Source: Rhizobiaceae bacterium
Lineage (GTDB): Bacteria; Pseudomonadota; Alphaproteobacteria; Rhizobiales; Rhizobiaceae
NCBI GenBank assembly: GCA_027483885.1
Contig: JAIXTO010000152.1
Span: 1 to 51,908, forward strand
Direction of reading: 5' to 3'
DNA: 51,908 bases
The position numbers were made by a program, and so were the translations under genes. Shown one piece after another: positions 1-7,896 of the stretch. The notes beneath the pieces were generated by a model. The model did not search any database and was not told the DNA's origin. It worked only from the letters and a program-made list of their open reading frames with translations. Within the stretch, counting starts at the first letter, position 1. Each line of letters opens with the position of its first letter.

Positions 1-48
1 ATGTTAACGGCATGAGACAGGACAAGGCGATGAGGGCGAAGCAAGCCG

Positions 49-240
49 CCCCCTCATCCGCCTGCCGGCACCTTCTCCCCGAGGGGAGAAGGGGGAAGCC
101 GAACTGTCGGCGCATCACTAAACAGGGCCACCTGCGGGCTGTCCTCCACGGACACACTGGCCGGTTAGGGCGGACCGCAGCGGCAGTGACCTCCCCTTCT
201 CCCCCGCGGGGAGAAGGTGCCCGAAGGGCGGATGAGGGGG
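49..240. repeat. RIME-like intergenic palindromic element
   Basis: Two long arms in inverted orientation (about 49-95 and 191-240) enclose a roughly 95-base unique centre. Each arm carries its own near-perfect hairpin: CCTTCTCCCC-GA-GGGGAGAAGG at 71-92 and the same 10-base stem with a CGC loop at 195-217. The outer ends read CCCTCATCCG and its complement. This architecture matches the Rhizobium-specific intergenic mosaic elements (RIME). It accounts for most of the first 269 bases, where I see no gene. Confidence 0.75.
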
Positions 241-269
241 CCGCTTGCGCGTCATTCGACAGGAAACTT

Positions 270-611
270 CTAAGCGGCAGCCTCCCCCTCGCCCGGCGCT
301 TCACCCCGCTCGAACATGCCGTAGTCGCGCAGCACATGGCCGATGCGCAGGCGGTAATCGGCAAAAAGCGTTGCCCTGCCCTCGCGCTGTGCGGCCCGGT
401 GCGCCTCGACTTGCCGCCAAGCTTTTACCGCCTGCTCGTCGCGCCAGAAGGAGAGCGACAGGATCTTGCCGCGCAGGGTCAGGCTTTCAAAACGTTCGAT
501 GGAGATGAAGCCGTCGATCTGTTCGAGTTCTGAGCGCAGCGCGCCGGCGAGATCGAGATAGCGGTGGCGTTCGCCCATATAGGGCACCACTTCGAAGATC
601 ACGGCGATCAT
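270..611 (-). CDS. Antibiotic biosynthesis monooxygenase (ABM)-family protein
   Basis: This 113-residue protein has the ferredoxin-like ABM fold pattern. The N-terminal strand reads MIAVIFEVVP, the centre has DGFISIERF followed by a LSLSFWRDE strand, and a helix contains the conserved AW of the family, followed by a conserved HRAAQREGR stretch. ABM proteins act as small-molecule monooxygenases or heme/quinone-modifying enzymes; the substrate here is unknown. The start codon overlaps the stop of the NIPSNAP gene by four bases (ATGA), so the two are translationally coupled. A GAAGG sequence lies seven bases upstream. Family assignment is from sequence pattern; the reaction is not inferable. Confidence 0.8.
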   Translation of the reverse strand: MIAVIFEVVPYMGERHRYLDLAGALRSELEQIDGFISIERFESLTLRGKILSLSFWRDEQAVKAWRQVEAHRAAQREGRATLFADYRLRIGHVLRDYGMFERGEAPGEGEAAA

Positions 612-937
612 GCCAAAACCTTCGGCCCATGCGGCAGCGACAGGTTTTTGAGGAACAGCCGGTCCTCCTTCAGGATGAAGCGCTCGCGCTTTGCAAACGC
701 ATAGTTTTCGCGCCCCAGCGGATCGTCGCGCAGCCGTGCCCGATAGGCTTCGTAGGCGGCGAGGTTTTCGATGTTATAGATGCCGTAGGCGGTTGTGGCA
801 GAGCCCTCGTGCGGGCCGAAATAACCGATGAGATCGGCACCGCAGCGGGGAATGGCCTGCCCCCAGGCTTTCGCATAGGCGGCAAATTCATCGCCCTTGA
901 ACGGGTCGATTTCATAGCGGATGAAGCAGGTGATCAT
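608..937 (-). CDS. NIPSNAP family protein
   Basis: The product is 109 residues. It starts with the MITCFIRYEIDP strand, has a conserved GADLIGYFGPHEG segment, then YGIYN and a YEAYRARLRDDP helix, all typical of bacterial NIPSNAP proteins, a dimeric alpha/beta-barrel family related to ABM proteins. A clear GGAGAG ribosome site lies six bases before the ATG. It is the first gene of a two-gene operon with the downstream ABM protein and is divergent from the ArsR regulator, with only 73 bases between the starts. That layout suggests the ArsR protein controls the pair. Function is unknown. Confidence 0.83.
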   Translation of the reverse strand: MITCFIRYEIDPFKGDEFAAYAKAWGQAIPRCGADLIGYFGPHEGSATTAYGIYNIENLAAYEAYRARLRDDPLGRENYAFAKRERFILKEDRLFLKNLSLPHGPKVLA

Positions 938-988
938 GGATATCTCTCCGTTGTCGATGGAGCCATCATGCCCCGTTGCGCAACGAGA

Positions 989-1012
989 ATGCTTCGTCTA
1001 CCATCGAAGCAT
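989..1012. promoter_or_regulatory. Probable ArsR-family operator (perfect inverted repeat)
   Basis: ATGCTTCG (989-996), an 8-base spacer, then CGAAGCAT (1005-1012) form a perfect 8+8 inverted repeat. It lies in the divergent intergenic gap and overlaps the likely start codon of the ArsR-type regulator. An ArsR dimer bound here would block both its own gene and the divergent NIPSNAP/ABM operon. The symmetry is seen directly; the binding protein is inferred. Confidence 0.6.
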
Positions 1013-1706
1013 GAAAGAAGGACCAGACATTGCCCGCATTGGAACGCTGATCGGCGATCCCGCCCGCGCCAATATGCTGACCGTGCTGATGGGCGGCGAG
1101 GCGCTGACGGCAAGCGAGCTGGCGCAGGCCGCTGGCGTGAGCCTGCCGACGGCAAGCGCGCACCTGTCTAAGCTGGAGGATGGCGGGCTCTTGACCCAGC
1201 GAAAGCAGGGTCGCCACCGCTATTTCGCGCTGTCGCCGGAGACGGCAGCGCTTCTTGAAACCATCATGGGTTTTGCCGCAAGCCGCGGACATCTTCGCCA
1301 CCGCCCCGGCCCAAAAGATCCGGCGCTGCGGCAGGCACGCGTCTGCTACGATCATCTCGCCGGAGATTTTGGCGTACGCATGCTCGACAGCCTGTTTGAG
1401 CGCGGTGCGATTTTAGCCGATGGCGAGACGCTGGACCTGACGCCGCGCGGAAAAAGCTTCATCTGCGACATGGGCATTGATGTTGATGCGTTGGCCTCCC
1501 CCCGCCGGCCGCTCTGCAAGGCCTGCCTCGACTGGAGCGAACGGCGCTCGCATCTGGCGGGTGCGCTCGGCAAGGCGCTTCTGGCGCATTTTCTCGATAC
1601 GGGGCTTGCGAAGCGCCAGCCCGACAGCCGGGCGATTACCTTCACGCGTATGGGCAAAAGCCGCTTTCTGGCCCTGTTTCCGGTCCACGACGCAGATGCT
1701 GCCTGA
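1011..1706 (+). CDS. ArsR family winged-helix transcriptional regulator
   Basis: The product is 231 residues. Residues 5-95 form a winged HTH: DIARIGTLIGDPARANML, then recognition helix ELAQAAGVSLPTASAHLSKL and the wing GLLTQRKQGRHRYFALS. A C-terminal region of about 130 residues, with CKACLDWSERR near its middle, is typical of the longer ArsR proteins found next to small monooxygenase genes. The ATG at 1011 was preferred because the HTH fold begins right after it; in-frame codons continue upstream to 921 but would overlap the divergent gene. There is no strong ribosome site, and the start lies in the operator-like palindrome, so translation could be nearly leaderless. The ligand is unknown. 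Confidence 0.85.
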   Translation: MKEGPDIARIGTLIGDPARANMLTVLMGGEALTASELAQAAGVSLPTASAHLSKLEDGGLLTQRKQGRHRYFALSPETAALLETIMGFAASRGHLRHRPGPKDPALRQARVCYDHLAGDFGVRMLDSLFERGAILADGETLDLTPRGKSFICDMGIDVDALASPRRPLCKACLDWSERRSHLAGALGKALLAHFLDTGLAKRQPDSRAITFTRMGKSRFLALFPVHDADAA

Positions 1707-1818
1707 TTGTTATCGACGCCCTCGTCGTGTAGGGGAGGCAGATCAGGCGCCCGGCCACGGTTTTTCGGCAGGGCCGGCAGCCACCGGCCTCTAACCATGT
1801 AAAAAAGAGCTTTTTATC

Positions 1819-2505
1819 ATGAGCGGTTTTGACCTCATCATTTTTGACTGCGACGGCGTTCTCGTCGATTCGGAAATCATCGCGGCGCAGGTGGAATCCC
1901 GCCTGCTGACGGAAGCCGGTTATCCGATCAGCGTCGAGGAAATGGGCGAGCGTTTTGCCGGCATGACCTGGAAAAACATTCTTCTGGCCATCGAGAAGGA
2001 AGCCGATATTCCGCTCTCGGCCACGCTCATCGACAAGTCGGAAAAGCTGCTGGATGCGCGCCTCGCGCGCGACGTGAAGGTCATCGAGGGTGTCAAGTTC
2101 GCCCTGTCGAAGCTCACCACGCAAAGCTGCATCTGCTCCAATTCCTCCAGCCAGCGGCTGGACATGATGCTGACCAAGGTCGGCCTCAAGCCCTATTTTG
2201 CGCCAAACATCTTTTCCGCCAAGGATCTCGGCCCCGACCGGGTGAAGCCAAAGCCGGACATTTTCCAGCATGCGCTGAACGTGTTTGGCGTTGCTCCGGA
2301 GCGTGCCGTGGTGATCGAGGATTCCGTGCATGGCATCCACGGCGCCGTTGCCGCCGGCTGCCGGGTCATCGGTTTTACCGGTGCCTCGCACACCTATCCG
2401 AGCCATGCCGACCGCCTGACGGATGCCGGCGCTGAAACCGTGATTGCCCGCATGAGCGACCTGCCGGCCACGATTGCAGCCCTTGCCGAATGGGTCGTCG
2501 TTTAA
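1819..2505 (+). CDS. HAD-superfamily hydrolase, phosphoglucomutase/phosphatase-like
   Basis: The 228-residue product carries all HAD motifs. Motif I is FDCDGVLVDSE, with nucleophile D10 and acid/base D12. Motif II is the serine-rich CSNSSS segment, a lysine occurs in RVKPKPDIF, and the acidic motif IV is VVIEDSVHGI. A helical cap lies at residues 18-85. This is subfamily IA, closest in pattern to beta-phosphoglucomutase-like and 6-phosphogluconate phosphatase (YieH) enzymes. A sugar phosphate is the likely substrate, but it cannot be fixed from sequence. The gene stands alone, with an AAAGAG ribosome site before the ATG, and is convergent with the autotransporter. Confidence 0.88.
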   Translation: MSGFDLIIFDCDGVLVDSEIIAAQVESRLLTEAGYPISVEEMGERFAGMTWKNILLAIEKEADIPLSATLIDKSEKLLDARLARDVKVIEGVKFALSKLTTQSCICSNSSSQRLDMMLTKVGLKPYFAPNIFSAKDLGPDRVKPKPDIFQHALNVFGVAPERAVVIEDSVHGIHGAVAAGCRVIGFTGASHTYPSHADRLTDAGAETVIARMSDLPATIAALAEWVVV

Positions 2506-2647
2506 CAGCCTGCCCCATAATCCCCCACTGGCGGGCTGCAAATGGCAATTTCTGTGCTTCCGGTGCTCACGTACGTTAATTACGCTCCGCTCCGGTTCTC
2601 GAAATCACCATTTTCGCCACGCCAGCGGGAATTCTGGAACAGGCTGT
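2505..2647. repeat. 143-bp palindromic intergenic element
   Basis: The gap between two convergent genes is nearly filled by an imperfect palindrome. Its ends are perfect 8-base inverted repeats, ACAGCCTG (2505-2512) and CAGGCTGT (2640-2647). Further in, CACTGGCGGG pairs imperfectly with CGCCAGCGGG, and GCAAATGGCAATTTC pairs roughly with GAAATCACCATTTTC. It could fold into one long hairpin in either transcript. It may be a repeated palindromic unit or a bidirectional terminator. Confidence 0.6.
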
Positions 2648-2681
2648 GAGGCCGAACCTCTCTTGAAGGCGTTGATCGCCG

Positions 2682-5393
2682 TCAGAACGAACCGGCGAGC
2701 AATATCGTAGCGCGGTTGCTGACGACATTGTCGGAGAACAGGCCGTTCCAGTTGAGGGTGAGGCGAATGGCGGGCGCCAGTTGCGCCTCGAGCCCAGCCT
2801 TGACGATCACAGCATCACGGGCAAGCGGAACGCCCTCGACGCTGAACGGCTGGCCGCCGGCATAGGTGAAGCCGGTTGCCGGCGTCAGATCGCCCACGCC
2901 ATGGCGCCAGCCGAGTTCGCCGCTCATCGTCACCGGGACATCACCGAACGGAACGGTGGTTTCGGCCCGAAGCCCGAGCGTTGTCAGCGTGACATCGTCG
3001 ACGCTTTTTCGGGCCGTCAGCGCTGCAATGCCGCCGTCTTCCGCAAAACCATCCGTATAGAGGCGCACGCGGGCAATATTGGCAAAGGGCGACAGGGTGA
3101 AATCGCCTGCGCGCAGATCTGTGGAGACCTCGGCAAACACCTGCGCCGTATCGCTGTCGTAATCGCTGGAAAGACTTTCGGACACAGAACCGAAATCCAC
3201 CCGCCTGTCGACAGACACGCGATTGCCGGACCAGACGGCGCCGGTGCTGACCGTTACCGGCCCAAGCCAGGTGCTGGCATAAAGCCCGGCGTGATAGCTG
3301 TCGACGTCGCCGCTGTCATGGCTTGCCGTTTCAGATACCGACTTGCGGCTGGCGCCGGCCACGACACCAACGCGGGCGCCGTCGAAACGATCACTGTCGA
3401 AAAGAATGCCATCGGCGCCCAGAAGCGCACCGGCCAACCGGCTTTTCACCTCTTCCGCATTGCCATCGCCGCCGATCTGCGTTCTGGCGCCGAACACGGC
3501 GGCCCAGAACGTATCCTTGCCCGCCTCATCCTTGCGCATGCGCTCCAGCACCTGATCGCGCGTAAACTGGCTGTCTTCCAGAAGGGTGGATTTGAGCGAG
3601 GCGTGGAAATCGCCGTCCAGTTGCTCAAAGGAAGCCGGGGCTTCGTCGCGCCCGAGCGAAACGACGGCACGGTAGAGCGGGTCGGTGGAGGCAAGGCCGT
3701 CGGCGGCCGCCGCCGCTGCCCGTCCATTGGCTGTTTCGGCCACCGAGGCAAACGACACGGTATTGCGGTCAAGATCGAAACTGACATTCGAGGCGCCATA
3801 GGTGAGGAGCGGCGACAGGAAGGCGAAATCGGAGACGACATTCGAAAACTGCCCCGAGACGGCGTTTGCCGTCAGGATCGTATAGGTGGTGCCGGGCACA
3901 TAGACCTGGTCTGCCGCCACGATCTGCAGCGTGGCGTCGGAAATCTGCGCCGTGCCCCCCACCGTCACGAGGTCGGAGGCGCCGCTGGAGGCGATATCGA
4001 CGAGATAGGTGGATCCGGAACCAAGCGTCAGGTTTCCGGTGACGTCCATCGTGGCAAGCCCCGGCCCCGGCGACAGGATGCCGCCCGCGCCGACAGACAG
4101 CGTGCCGACGCTGCCGGTGCCGGACAGGATACCGGTGCCTGAGACATCAAGGAGACCGAGCACCGCGCCATCATTGACCAGCGTGCCGCCGGAGACGGCG
4201 GCTGCGCCGGAAATCGTACCGCTGTTTTCAAACAGGCCATCGGTGTTGGACAGCGACGCCACGGTGCCGCCATTGGAAAACTGGCCGGCATTGCTGACAG
4301 TGCCGGATGTTGCGCCATTGTTGTTGACGACGCGGCCACCAGTGCCGACGGAGACATTGGCAAGGCCAGCATTGTTGGTGAGCGTACCGCCGGAGACGGT
4401 CGTCGTGCCCGTCACCGTACCGCCGGAATTGTTGGTGAACGTGCCGGCGGTATTGGAGAGCGAGGCGATTGTTCCGGCATTGCTGACCGTGCCGGCATTC
4501 GAAACGTCACCCGCGGTCGCCCCGGTATTGTTGGTGAAGATGCCCGACGCATCGACCGAGACATCGCCAAAACTCGCATTGTTGGTGACGGTGCCACCGG
4601 AGATCTGTGTTGCGCCTGTGACCACGCCACCGGAATTGTTGGTGAAGCTGCCGGCCGTGTTGGCAAGCGAGGACAGCGTGCCGGCATTGGAGGTATTTCC
4701 GGCATTTGCCACCGCGCCAGCCACGGCCCCGCTATTGTTGACGAAGATCGCGTTGGCCGAGACATCCACACCGGCTGCCGTGCCGTTATTGGTGAACGTG
4801 CCGTCGCGGACCTCGGTCGCGCCGGCAATCGTGCCGGTGGAATTGTTGATGACGATGCCGCCCGTTTGAACGGTGAGGCCGGCCATCGTGCCGTTGTTGG
4901 TGAAGGGGGCGGTGGAAACGCTGGTATCGCCGGTGATCGTGCCATCATTGACGGCACTGCCGCCCATCAGGAAAAGATCGCCATCGAGCATGCCGGAGAT
5001 GGACAGCACACCGCCGCTGACCGTCACGCCCGAAGACAGCGTGCCGCCAACCAGAACCTCGATCTGCCCGGCAGACAGCAGGGTTCCGTTGCCAACCGTC
5101 AGTGCGTCCTGAACGCGAAGCGTGCCGCCGCTGACGGCAAGGCTCGAAACGGCGGCATCCGGGGAGACGATTGCAACACCCGAGCCGATCTCTGCCGCAT
5201 CACTCGGCCCCGGCGCCGCGGGATCGGTCGACCAATTGCCGGCATCTGAAAAATTGCTGCCGGCATTGCCGGTCCAGCTAGCCGGAGACGATTGTGCGAA
5301 AACCGCAGCGGCCGGCACCACTGCCATGCCAGAGACGAGCGCAGTGGACAACCAAAGGCGAGGCCCGCAGATCCCGCGTCTGCCGTTCATCAT
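2682..5393 (-). CDS. Autotransporter outer-membrane beta-barrel protein with tandem repeats
   Basis: About 903 residues. A signal peptide covers residues 1-34 (charged start, hydrophobic core LWLSTALVSGMAVVPAAA, cleavage near VFAQ). The passenger begins with a SWTGNAGSNFSDAGNWS motif common in autotransporters and continues as a glycine/asparagine/threonine-rich beta-helix. It contains about four copies of a 69-residue unit (207 bp on DNA) marked by TNNSGG and SNAGT motifs. A hydrophobic linker follows. The last 280 residues form the beta-barrel, from about FWAAVFGARTQ to a terminal phenylalanine. This type V secretion protein is exported and displayed on the cell surface, probably as an adhesin. 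GGGGGAGGG lies just before two adjacent ATG codons (5393, 5390). An in-frame TTG at 5420 lacks a ribosome site. Confidence 0.9.
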   Translation of the reverse strand: MMNGRRGICGPRLWLSTALVSGMAVVPAAAVFAQSSPASWTGNAGSNFSDAGNWSTDPAAPGPSDAAEIGSGVAIVSPDAAVSSLAVSGGTLRVQDALTVGNGTLLSAGQIEVLVGGTLSSGVTVSGGVLSISGMLDGDLFLMGGSAVNDGTITGDTSVSTAPFTNNGTMAGLTVQTGGIVINNSTGTIAGATEVRDGTFTNNGTAAGVDVSANAIFVNNSGAVAGAVANAGNTSNAGTLSSLANTAGSFTNNSGGVVTGATQISGGTVTNNASFGDVSVDASGIFTNNTGATAGDVSNAGTVSNAGTIASLSNTAGTFTNNSGGTVTGTTTVSGGTLTNNAGLANVSVGTGGRVVNNNGATSGTVSNAGQFSNGGTVASLSNTDGLFENSGTISGAAAVSGGTLVNDGAVLGLLDVSGTGILSGTGSVGTLSVGAGGILSPGPGLATMDVTGNLTLGSGSTYLVDIASSGASDLVTVGGTAQISDATLQIVAADQVYVPGTTYTILTANAVSGQFSNVVSDFAFLSPLLTYGASNVSFDLDRNTVSFASVAETANGRAAAAAADGLASTDPLYRAVVSLGRDEAPASFEQLDGDFHASLKSTLLEDSQFTRDQVLERMRKDEAGKDTFWAAVFGARTQIGGDGNAEEVKSRLAGALLGADGILFDSDRFDGARVGVVAGASRKSVSETASHDSGDVDSYHAGLYASTWLGPVTVSTGAVWSGNRVSVDRRVDFGSVSESLSSDYDSDTAQVFAEVSTDLRAGDFTLSPFANIARVRLYTDGFAEDGGIAALTARKSVDDVTLTTLGLRAETTVPFGDVPVTMSGELGWRHGVGDLTPATGFTYAGGQPFSVEGVPLARDAVIVKAGLEAQLAPAIRLTLNWNGLFSDNVVSNRATILLAGSF
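4250..4880 (-). repeat. Tandem 207-bp repeats inside the autotransporter gene
   Basis: The segment encoding SL(S/A)NTAGxFTNNSGG recurs at 207-base spacing (for example around 4430-4475 and 4636-4676). Each unit encodes 69 residues, with diverged copies at both ends. Such arrays change copy number by slippage or recombination and lengthen or shorten the surface passenger. Boundaries are approximate. Confidence 0.75.
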
Positions 5394-5566
5394 CGCCCTC
5401 CCCCAACAAGTAGATCGCAAGCTGTATCGCTGCCGTTATCCAATCTAAATTAGAATTTAAGGGTTAAGAAACGTTTAAAACACAGGTGCGACACAGGATA
5501 CTGTCGCATATCAGGAAAACGCATCGACGGGTGCCGATCGCTGCCCCCCGGCCAATGGCATTCACG

Positions 5567-5609
5567 CACAAAAAAGCCGGTCCCGTCGCAACGGAACCGG
5601 CTTTTTGTG
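5567..5609 (-). terminator. Rho-independent terminator of the lipoprotein gene
   Basis: A stem of about 11 pairs, GCCGGTCCCGT with ACGGAACCGGC (one wobble), has a CGCA loop at 5587-5590. On the minus strand it is followed by a run of six T. It sits 20 bases past the stop of the minus-strand lipoprotein gene. The A-run on the other side means it could also act in the plus direction. Confidence 0.85.
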
Positions 5610-5629
5610 GGAAAAAGGCTGAGTTGAAC

Positions 5630-6241
5630 TCAGCGCTTCTTGCGCGACGTCTTTGCAACCGACCCCTCGTCGAAGCCCAGACGCACACGGGTGAAGCGGG
5701 AATTTCCGCTGGCAGCCGTGTTCGGGATCGACACATCGGCCTTGTTGAAGATGAACTGCGTCGAGCCTTCGGCGGGAACATCGACCGGGAAGCTGACGGA
5801 CTGCGAATAGATGACATTGTCGCCATCGACCACTTCCACCACGACCGGCAGGGTGACGCGGCCGGATTTTCCGGCGGGGCCGAGGATGAGGCGGCCCTGC
5901 GCCACGACATTGATCGTCATCGTCGCTTCGTTTGCCGAGCAGGCGCGGGTCGCATCGGCAAGCGAGGCGCGGTAGATCAGCTTGTCCGGATCGTCCTTGG
6001 CGTTGCCGGCATAGGAACTGCGCACCGCCGTTTCATCCCGCAGCACGACCGGCGGGCAATAGGCCTGCACCACAGGCGCCACCGGCTGGGCTACCGGTTC
6101 GGCAGCCGAAAGGCCGGAGGTTGGGGCGGAGGAATTGCAGCCGGCAAGAATTGCAAGAAGCGAAACCGAGACAAACTTGAACGATGACTGGCCAGACACG
6201 TAATGCAACCCTTTTCTTCCCAACCGTCCCTGAATAGGCAT
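5630..6241 (-). CDS. Conserved hypothetical lipoprotein
   Basis: 203 residues in the longest reading. A hydrophobic stretch FVSVSLLAILAGCNSS contains a good lipobox (LAGC), so the mature protein should start at the cysteine and be membrane-anchored in the periplasm. The rest is beta-rich with conserved cysteines (QAYCPPVVLRDE, TRACSANEA) and a basic tail KTSRKKR. A GTG at 6199 preceded by GAAAAGGG would give a tidier signal peptide and is an equally good start. The motif pattern resembles uncharacterised rhizobial lipoproteins, but I recognise no domain of known function. A terminator follows. Confidence 0.78.
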   Translation of the reverse strand: MPIQGRLGRKGLHYVSGQSSFKFVSVSLLAILAGCNSSAPTSGLSAAEPVAQPVAPVVQAYCPPVVLRDETAVRSSYAGNAKDDPDKLIYRASLADATRACSANEATMTINVVAQGRLILGPAGKSGRVTLPVVVEVVDGDNVIYSQSVSFPVDVPAEGSTQFIFNKADVSIPNTAASGNSRFTRVRLGFDEGSVAKTSRKKR

Positions 6242-6472
6242 TCCGGGCTTTCACGGCAAATTTTGATGGTCTATATCAGCGGCGCACGGAAAAATCGATT
6301 GGGATTGCAGCCGAATTTTGTCTGAAGCGTTGTTTGCGGGAGGAGTGGCCGAATTTGGCCTTGAGACAGACCTCCTGCAGAGAAGACGACAGGCAGCTTG
6401 TGCCGCCTCTTTCGAAAGCCTGCGCCGCCGTCCGGCACGGACAGATGAACACGCGATCCTGGGACCGATATC

Positions 6473-7870
6473 TTGGAATATATTTCTACTCGCGGCGATG
6501 CGCCCGCTCTTGGCTTTCGTGATGCGCTGCTGGCAGGCCTTGCCCGCGATGGCGGGCTTTACCTGCCGCGCGAATGGCCGCAGCTGTCGAAGAAGGATAT
6601 CCGGGGCCTGCGCGGCAAATCCTACCAGGATGTGGCCTTTACCGTTCTCTCCTTCTTCGTCGACGGCGAAATCCCCGATGAAGCGCTGCGCCGCATGATC
6701 GACGAGGCCTATGCCACCTTTCGCCATCCAGCCGTGGTGCCGCTCGTGCAGCTCGGCCCGAACGATTTTGTCGCCGAGCTTTTCCACGGCACGACGCTGG
6801 CGTTCAAGGATGTGGCGATGCAGCTTCTGGCGCGCCTCATGGACTATGTGCTGGCAGAGCGCGACGAGCGCGCCACCATTGTCGGCGCAACGTCTGGCGA
6901 TACCGGCGGCGCGGCCATCGATGCCTTTGGCGGGCGCGAGCGCACCGATCTCTTCATCCTCTTCCCGCATGGCAAGGTGTCGCCCGTCCAGCAGCGGCAG
7001 ATGACCACGTCCGGCCATAAGAACGTGCATGCACTTTCCCTGCACGGCAATTTTGATGATTGCCAGGATCTGGTGAAGGCCATGTTCAACGACGTGCCCT
7101 TCCGCGAAAGTGTCAACCTGTCCGGCGTCAACTCCATCAACTGGGGACGCATCATGGCGCAGGTGGTGTATTTCTTCACCACCGCCGTCTCGCTTGGCGC
7201 GCCTGACCGGAAAGTGTCGTTCACCGTTCCCACCGGCAATTTCGGCGATATCTTTGCCGGCTATGTCGCCAAGCGCATGGGTCTTCCCATCGACCGGCTG
7301 GTAATTGCCACCAATGACAACGATATTCTCGCCCGCACGCTGAAAACCGGCCGCTACGAGATGAAGCCGGTCATGGCGACGACTTCGCCCTCGATGGATA
7401 TCCAGATTTCCTCCAACTTCGAACGTCTGCTGTTTGAAGCCTATGGCCGCGAGCCCTCTGCCGTGCGCACCGCCATGTCCGGCCTTCGCCAGTCCGGTGC
7501 GTTTGAGATAGAGGCCGAGGCGCTGAAATTCATCCGCCGTGATTTCCGCGCCGGGCGCGCCACACAAAAGCAGGTGGCGGAAACGATCCGCACGACGCTT
7601 GCAACCACCGGCTATCTGCTCGACCCGCACACCGCAACCGGCGTTTTCGTCGCCTCCAAGCACGCAAAACCGGCAAGTCCGATGGTGACGCTGGCAACCG
7701 CCCACCCCGCCAAGTTTCCCGCGTCCGTAGAATCCGCTTGCGGAATTCATCCGGCCCTCCCATCATGGCTCGCTGATTTAATGACGAGGGAGGAGCGCTT
7801 CGACCTGTTGGAACCCGAGCTTAAGGCGGTCGAAACCTATATCGGCCAGCATGCACGGGCAAAAGCGTGA
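6473..7870 (+). CDS. thrC: Threonine synthase
   Basis: This enzyme converts O-phosphohomoserine to threonine and phosphate with pyridoxal phosphate, the last step of threonine synthesis. At 465 residues it has the length of the long bacterial type. The cofactor lysine is K112 in HGTTLAFKDVAMQ. Other family motifs are GATSGDTGGAA, FPHGKVSPVQQRQM, NSINWGRI and VPTGNFGDIFAGY. The N-terminus MEYISTRGDAPALGF matches the family start exactly, so the TTG codon is taken as the real initiator. The upstream ribosome site is weak. It is followed closely by the M16 peptidase gene. The partner thrB lies 17 kb away on the other strand and also starts with TTG. Confidence 0.97.
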   Translation: MEYISTRGDAPALGFRDALLAGLARDGGLYLPREWPQLSKKDIRGLRGKSYQDVAFTVLSFFVDGEIPDEALRRMIDEAYATFRHPAVVPLVQLGPNDFVAELFHGTTLAFKDVAMQLLARLMDYVLAERDERATIVGATSGDTGGAAIDAFGGRERTDLFILFPHGKVSPVQQRQMTTSGHKNVHALSLHGNFDDCQDLVKAMFNDVPFRESVNLSGVNSINWGRIMAQVVYFFTTAVSLGAPDRKVSFTVPTGNFGDIFAGYVAKRMGLPIDRLVIATNDNDILARTLKTGRYEMKPVMATTSPSMDIQISSNFERLLFEAYGREPSAVRTAMSGLRQSGAFEIEAEALKFIRRDFRAGRATQKQVAETIRTTLATTGYLLDPHTATGVFVASKHAKPASPMVTLATAHPAKFPASVESACGIHPALPSWLADLMTREERFDLLEPELKAVETYIGQHARAKA

Positions 7871-7896
7871 AGGCCGAAGTGCCGGAAAGACAGACA

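Noticed and set aside
2781..4869. Long plus-strand frames (453 and 286 codons) opposite the autotransporter gene
   Set aside because: They are antisense frames caused by codon bias and repetitive GC-rich sequence; no domain or ribosome site supports them, while the minus-strand gene has a signal peptide, repeats and a barrel.
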